Shown: one piece after another, positions 31,524-33,997 of the stretch
How the letters are laid out: each line of letters opens with the position of its first letter
Position numbering within the stretch: the stretch's first letter is position 1
Assembly (NCBI GenBank): GCA_002789955.1
Contig: PFUG01000604.1
Location: 1-33,997, forward strand
Direction of reading: 5' to 3'
DNA: 33,997 bases
From: Deltaproteobacteria bacterium CG_4_9_14_3_um_filter_63_12
GTDB lineage: Bacteria > Myxococcota_A > Bradymonadia > UBA4248 > UM-FILTER-63-12
Position numbers and translations under genes: made by a program
Notes under the pieces: model-generated
What the model was told of the DNA's origin: nothing
What the model saw: the letters and a program-made list of their open reading frames with translations, nothing else
Databases searched by the model: none

Positions 31524-32309
31524 GTGACAGTCGTTGGTGTGTGGCAGAAATCCCGAGAATTCGTCCACTCTTTTCACGATGAGATCTCTGGACCACAGCG
31601 CCCTCAGCTCGCTTTTCGCGAGGTGGTGGTGCTGCTTGTCACCGCGATCCTGCTGGTGGTCTACTTCTATTTCGGCAAGGCCTCGTACTTCACCGAGCGG
31701 ATTCGACCTGGGCTCTTGGAGAGCGGGGCTTTCACCGGCAAGGACCCCATGTGGTTCGGCCTCTCGAGCTACGTCTACTGGGCGGCGGCCAGCCTGTTCT
31801 TGCGTTTCGTGATTCCGTTGGCGGTGATCGTCGTCGTGTTCAGGGAGAGCCCGACGCACTGGGGGTTTGGCCTCGGCTCCTTGCGTCACGCTTGGCTCTA
31901 TCTCTCTCTTTTCGCCGCGATGGTGCCGATTCTCACCCTGGCCAGCCTCGATCCGGCTTTCCAGGATAAATATCCGTTCTACAAGGCCGCCTCGGACGGC
32001 GGACAGGTGTTCTGGCTCTACGAGGTCTGTTACGGGCTACAATTCTTGGCGCTCGAATCGTTCTTTCGCGGCTTTCTGCTCTTCGGGCTCTACCAGCGCT
32101 TCGGGCACTACGCGGTCTTCATCATGGTCGTCCCCTACTGCATGGTGCACTTTGGCAAGCCTATGCCGGAGACCCTCGGCGCCATTGCGGCAGGAATCAT
32201 CCTAGGGACCCTGGCCCTCAAGAGCGGCTCGATCTACTTGGGCGCCCTGCTGCACTGGGGCGTCGGGCTGACCATGGATCTGCTGGCCAGTCCGAACATC
32301 AAGTTCTGA
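31524..32309 (+). CDS. CPBP-family intramembrane protease-like protein
   Basis: About 261 residues with several membrane helices (VVVLLVTAILLVVYFYFG, YVYWAAASLFLRFVIPLAVI, GAIAAGIILGTLAL). The CPBP/CAAX-protease motifs are LESFFRGFLLFG (E178, R182), CMVHFGKP and LLHWGVGLTMDL. In the canonical family the first motif is EExxxR and the last HxxxN/B; here the second Glu is Ser and the Asn position is Gly, so activity is plausible but unproven. The GTG at 31524 is chosen because AGGGAGG lies 6 nt upstream; an in-frame ATG at 31431 without a ribosome site would add 31 residues. It is divergent from the two-gene lipoprotein operon. A role in processing envelope or prenylated proteins is family-based inference. 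Confidence 0.82.
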   Translation: MTVVGVWQKSREFVHSFHDEISGPQRPQLAFREVVVLLVTAILLVVYFYFGKASYFTERIRPGLLESGAFTGKDPMWFGLSSYVYWAAASLFLRFVIPLAVIVVVFRESPTHWGFGLGSLRHAWLYLSLFAAMVPILTLASLDPAFQDKYPFYKAASDGGQVFWLYEVCYGLQFLALESFFRGFLLFGLYQRFGHYAVFIMVVPYCMVHFGKPMPETLGAIAAGIILGTLALKSGSIYLGALLHWGVGLTMDLLASPNIKF

Positions 32310-32323
32310 ATCGCCAGAGAAGC

Positions 32324-32478
32324 GTGAGGCCTGAGGTCTGAGGCCGGCCTGAGGTCTGAGGCCTGAGGACTGAGGACTGAGGACTGAAGCCTGAGGCCTG
32401 AGGCCTGAGGCCCTGAGGCCTGAGGCCTGAGGCCCTGAGGCCTGAGGCCTGAGGCCCTGAGGCCCTGAGGCCTGAGGC
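32324..32478. repeat. Tandem heptamer array 1 (CCTGAGG family)
   Basis: About 21 units of a 7-bp repeat of the CTGAGGC type, with variants CTGAGGT, CTGAGGA and CTGAAGC. Several units carry an extra C, giving a higher-order 22-bp period (two 7-mers plus one 8-mer) repeated three times. It lies between the CPBP gene stop (32309) and the convergent lipoprotein gene stop (32601). The remaining 120 bp (32479-32600) show nothing further. Confidence 0.95.
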
Positions 32479-32600
32479 GGTTCAGGCGAAGGGCGTAGGT
32501 GCAAACCGGGAAAGTTGTGTGTGGCCGTCTGGAGGCACTGGATGTTTCTCACATGGGAGAAGCTAGATCCCTTTTTTCTGTCTTCGGTCCCTATATTTGT

Positions 32601-33557
32601 TCAGTTGGGAGCGGGGGCCTCACCGGTGGTCTCTTTCGGAACCTTGGGGGCGGTGGGGCTACCGGCCGCTTCGACGGCGGACTTGGCGTGCTCCACGAAC
32701 TCGCTCTGCACATTCTTCTCGCCGGCGAACTTCAGCGCGCTGGTGTAGAGTTCCAAGGCTTTCGCCCGCAGCGGCACGGCCACCTCTCTCTTCGAGGTCG
32801 CCAAGTCCGCGGGGGCCAGGCCTTTGACGTCGGGGAGATCGTTGATCTGGTTCGCGACGAGCGTGTAGAGGTCGGCCGCCTTGACGAGCGACTCGACGCC
32901 CACCTTGGGGTCCTGCGAGTTCTGGAACACGTTCTGGTAGAGCGCCTCGACCTTCTCGGCCTGGACCTTGATCTCGACGAACTTGTCGCGCACGTCGGTC
33001 GCGGTCGCAGCGCTCAGGTCCATCTTCTCGAGGGTCTTGTACTCGGCTTGCGCCTCGGCCAGGGTCGCCTCGATGTTGACCGTGGCGTCGGTCTGCTCGA
33101 TCAGGTCTTCGGTGCCAGCGCTCTGGATGTTGTCCGTGGCCTCTTCGAGCGCGGCGTATTTCTCGGGGAAAGCGTCCTCGAAGCGGCGCATGGCGCCGTC
33201 CCAGAGCTGATACTCTTCGCGGGTCGTGTTCTTCTCCCAGAACTTGTCCTGCTCGTCGGGCGTCATGGTGTCGACCTTCTTACGCAGCTCCTCGACGACG
33301 GACTTGAGCTTGTCGCTGTTCTTCTCGGAATAAGCCTTCACCTCGGCGATGGCGGCGTCGGCGTTGTCCTTGTGCTTGTTGAGGAGGTCGGCGACGTCCT
33401 TCATGGCGACGAGCAGGTCTTCCTCAGGACCGGCCTGCTTCTCTTTGTCGGCCGCGGCCTGCTTGTCCTTGTCGGCCGCGTCGTTCTTCTTGGCTTCGCA
33501 GGAGACGAGCGAGAACGACACCAAAAGTACCATCATCAAAGAAACGGTTCGGAACAT
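32601..33557 (-). CDS. Helical lipoprotein of unknown function (318 residues)
   Basis: MFRTVSLMMVLLVSFSLVSC is a lipoprotein signal with lipobox LVSC (C20). The mature chain is highly charged and almost wholly helical (DKDKQAAADKEKQ, EEDLLVAMKDVADLLNKHKD, IKVQAEKVEALYQNVFQNSQ) and ends in a Pro/Thr/Ala-rich tail. No family was recognised; it resembles extended helical periplasmic lipoproteins in general. ATG 33557 has GGAGG about 8 nt upstream, and an upstream in-frame ATG (33602) would displace the signal. Preceded by a consensus-like promoter at 33631-33659 and flanked on both sides by heptamer repeat arrays. Confidence 0.8.
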   Translation of the reverse strand: MFRTVSLMMVLLVSFSLVSCEAKKNDAADKDKQAAADKEKQAGPEEDLLVAMKDVADLLNKHKDNADAAIAEVKAYSEKNSDKLKSVVEELRKKVDTMTPDEQDKFWEKNTTREEYQLWDGAMRRFEDAFPEKYAALEEATDNIQSAGTEDLIEQTDATVNIEATLAEAQAEYKTLEKMDLSAATATDVRDKFVEIKVQAEKVEALYQNVFQNSQDPKVGVESLVKAADLYTLVANQINDLPDVKGLAPADLATSKREVAVPLRAKALELYTSALKFAGEKNVQSEFVEHAKSAVEAAGSPTAPKVPKETTGEAPAPN

Positions 33558-33630
33558 ACTCAACCTCCAGAGCTTCAGGGCGCGTCGGTCTCGTGACGCC
33601 ATCCACGTGGAGCCGAAACTTTTGCATCGG

Positions 33631-33659
33631 CTTTAACGTCCGCCCGCGGTTCGTGTCAA
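33631..33659 (-). promoter_or_regulatory. Sigma70-type promoter of the 318-residue lipoprotein gene
   Basis: On the minus strand: perfect -35 TTGACA (33654-33659), 17-nt spacer, -10 TTAAAG (33631-33636). The predicted leader is about 67 nt. Confidence 0.6.
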
Positions 33660-33780
33660 CCGTGGGCCGCGACTCTCAGCAGCCCATCCGCTCGGGGACC
33701 TGCCTTGGGGGCTTGTTCACCGAGGTGCGAAGCCGTGCTCTGGGCTGCCGTCGCGGGCCTGAGCATCTGTGACTCCTAGG

Positions 33781-33997
33781 CCTGAGGCCTGAAGCCTGAA
33801 GCCTGAAGCCTGAAGCCTGAGGCCTGAGGCCTGAAGCCTGAAGCCTGAAGCCTGAAGCCTGAAGCCTGAGGCCTGAGGCCCGAGGCCTGAAGCCTGAGGC
33901 CTGAGGCCTGAAGCCTGAGGCCTGAAGCCTGAAGCCTGAGGCCTGAAGCCTGAAGCCTGAGGCCCGAGGCCTGAGGCCTGAAGCCTGAGGCCTGAGG
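33781..33997. repeat. Tandem heptamer array 2 (CCTGARG), running off the window
   Basis: Exactly 31 in-phase 7-bp units: 16 CCTGAAG, 13 CCTGAGG and 2 CCCGAGG, preceded by CCTAGG. No unit length changes in this stretch. Forward reading meets TGA every 21 bp, so it is not coding on the plus strand; the reverse strand is open but this is a by-product of the repeat. The array continues past the right edge. Confidence 0.97.

Noticed and set aside
32202-32552. Minus-strand open frame with Pro-Gln-Ala-Ser-Gly-Leu-Arg heptapeptide repeats
   Set aside because: Produced by the 7-bp repeat being open in all frames on that strand; no ribosome site and it overlaps the CPBP gene end.
32324-33997. CRISPR array as explanation of the heptamer repeats
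   Set aside because: Units are 7 bp with no spacers, and there are no cas genes.

Overview
The window is a high-GC, gene-dense bacterial chromosome segment. It carries two membrane-anchored Ser/Thr kinases of the PknB type with extracytoplasmic PEGA-like domains, a TPR-type membrane protein beside one of them, several lipoproteins and a full set of Gram-negative housekeeping genes. This fits a Myxococcota / former Deltaproteobacteria-type organism (inference from gene content; no rRNA is present). No tRNA, rRNA, IS element, prophage or CRISPR array was found.

Left part (1-11 kb): metH on the minus strand reads off divergently from a Ser/Thr kinase gene, which is followed by a TPR-like membrane protein. 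Convergent with these is a minus-strand run lgt -> Nudix hydrolase -> GT39-type glycosyltransferase. Lgt and the Nudix gene overlap by ATGA.

Middle (11-25 kb): ygfZ; atoE-type short-chain fatty acid transporter; a second PEGA kinase; xseA-xseB (exonuclease VII, with an unusual HARP-like N-terminal extension on XseA); a plus-strand acyltransferase + SDR pair closed by a strong bidirectional terminator; gyrB; a tandem universal stress protein; and a CBS-pair protein.

Right part (25.7-34 kb) is the accessory-looking section. It holds a 603-residue orphan, a 650-residue lipoprotein, a two-gene lipoprotein operon (a TolR/ExbD-like domain lipoprotein and a degenerate PGRP/amidase_2-like lipoprotein), a CPBP membrane protease-family protein, and a helical lipoprotein bracketed by two arrays of the same 7-bp tandem repeat (CCTGARG).

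The most unusual signal is a dispersed ~67-bp element, seen in about six diverged copies on both strands (9.5, 17.8, 18.3, 24.5, 25.3 and 27.7 kb). Some copies lie between genes. Others are translated in frame inside the Nudix and XseA genes. The second is the pair of heptamer arrays. I found no complete, obviously novel multi-gene system; the envelope-lipoprotein cluster at 25.8-33.6 kb is the best candidate for undescribed function.
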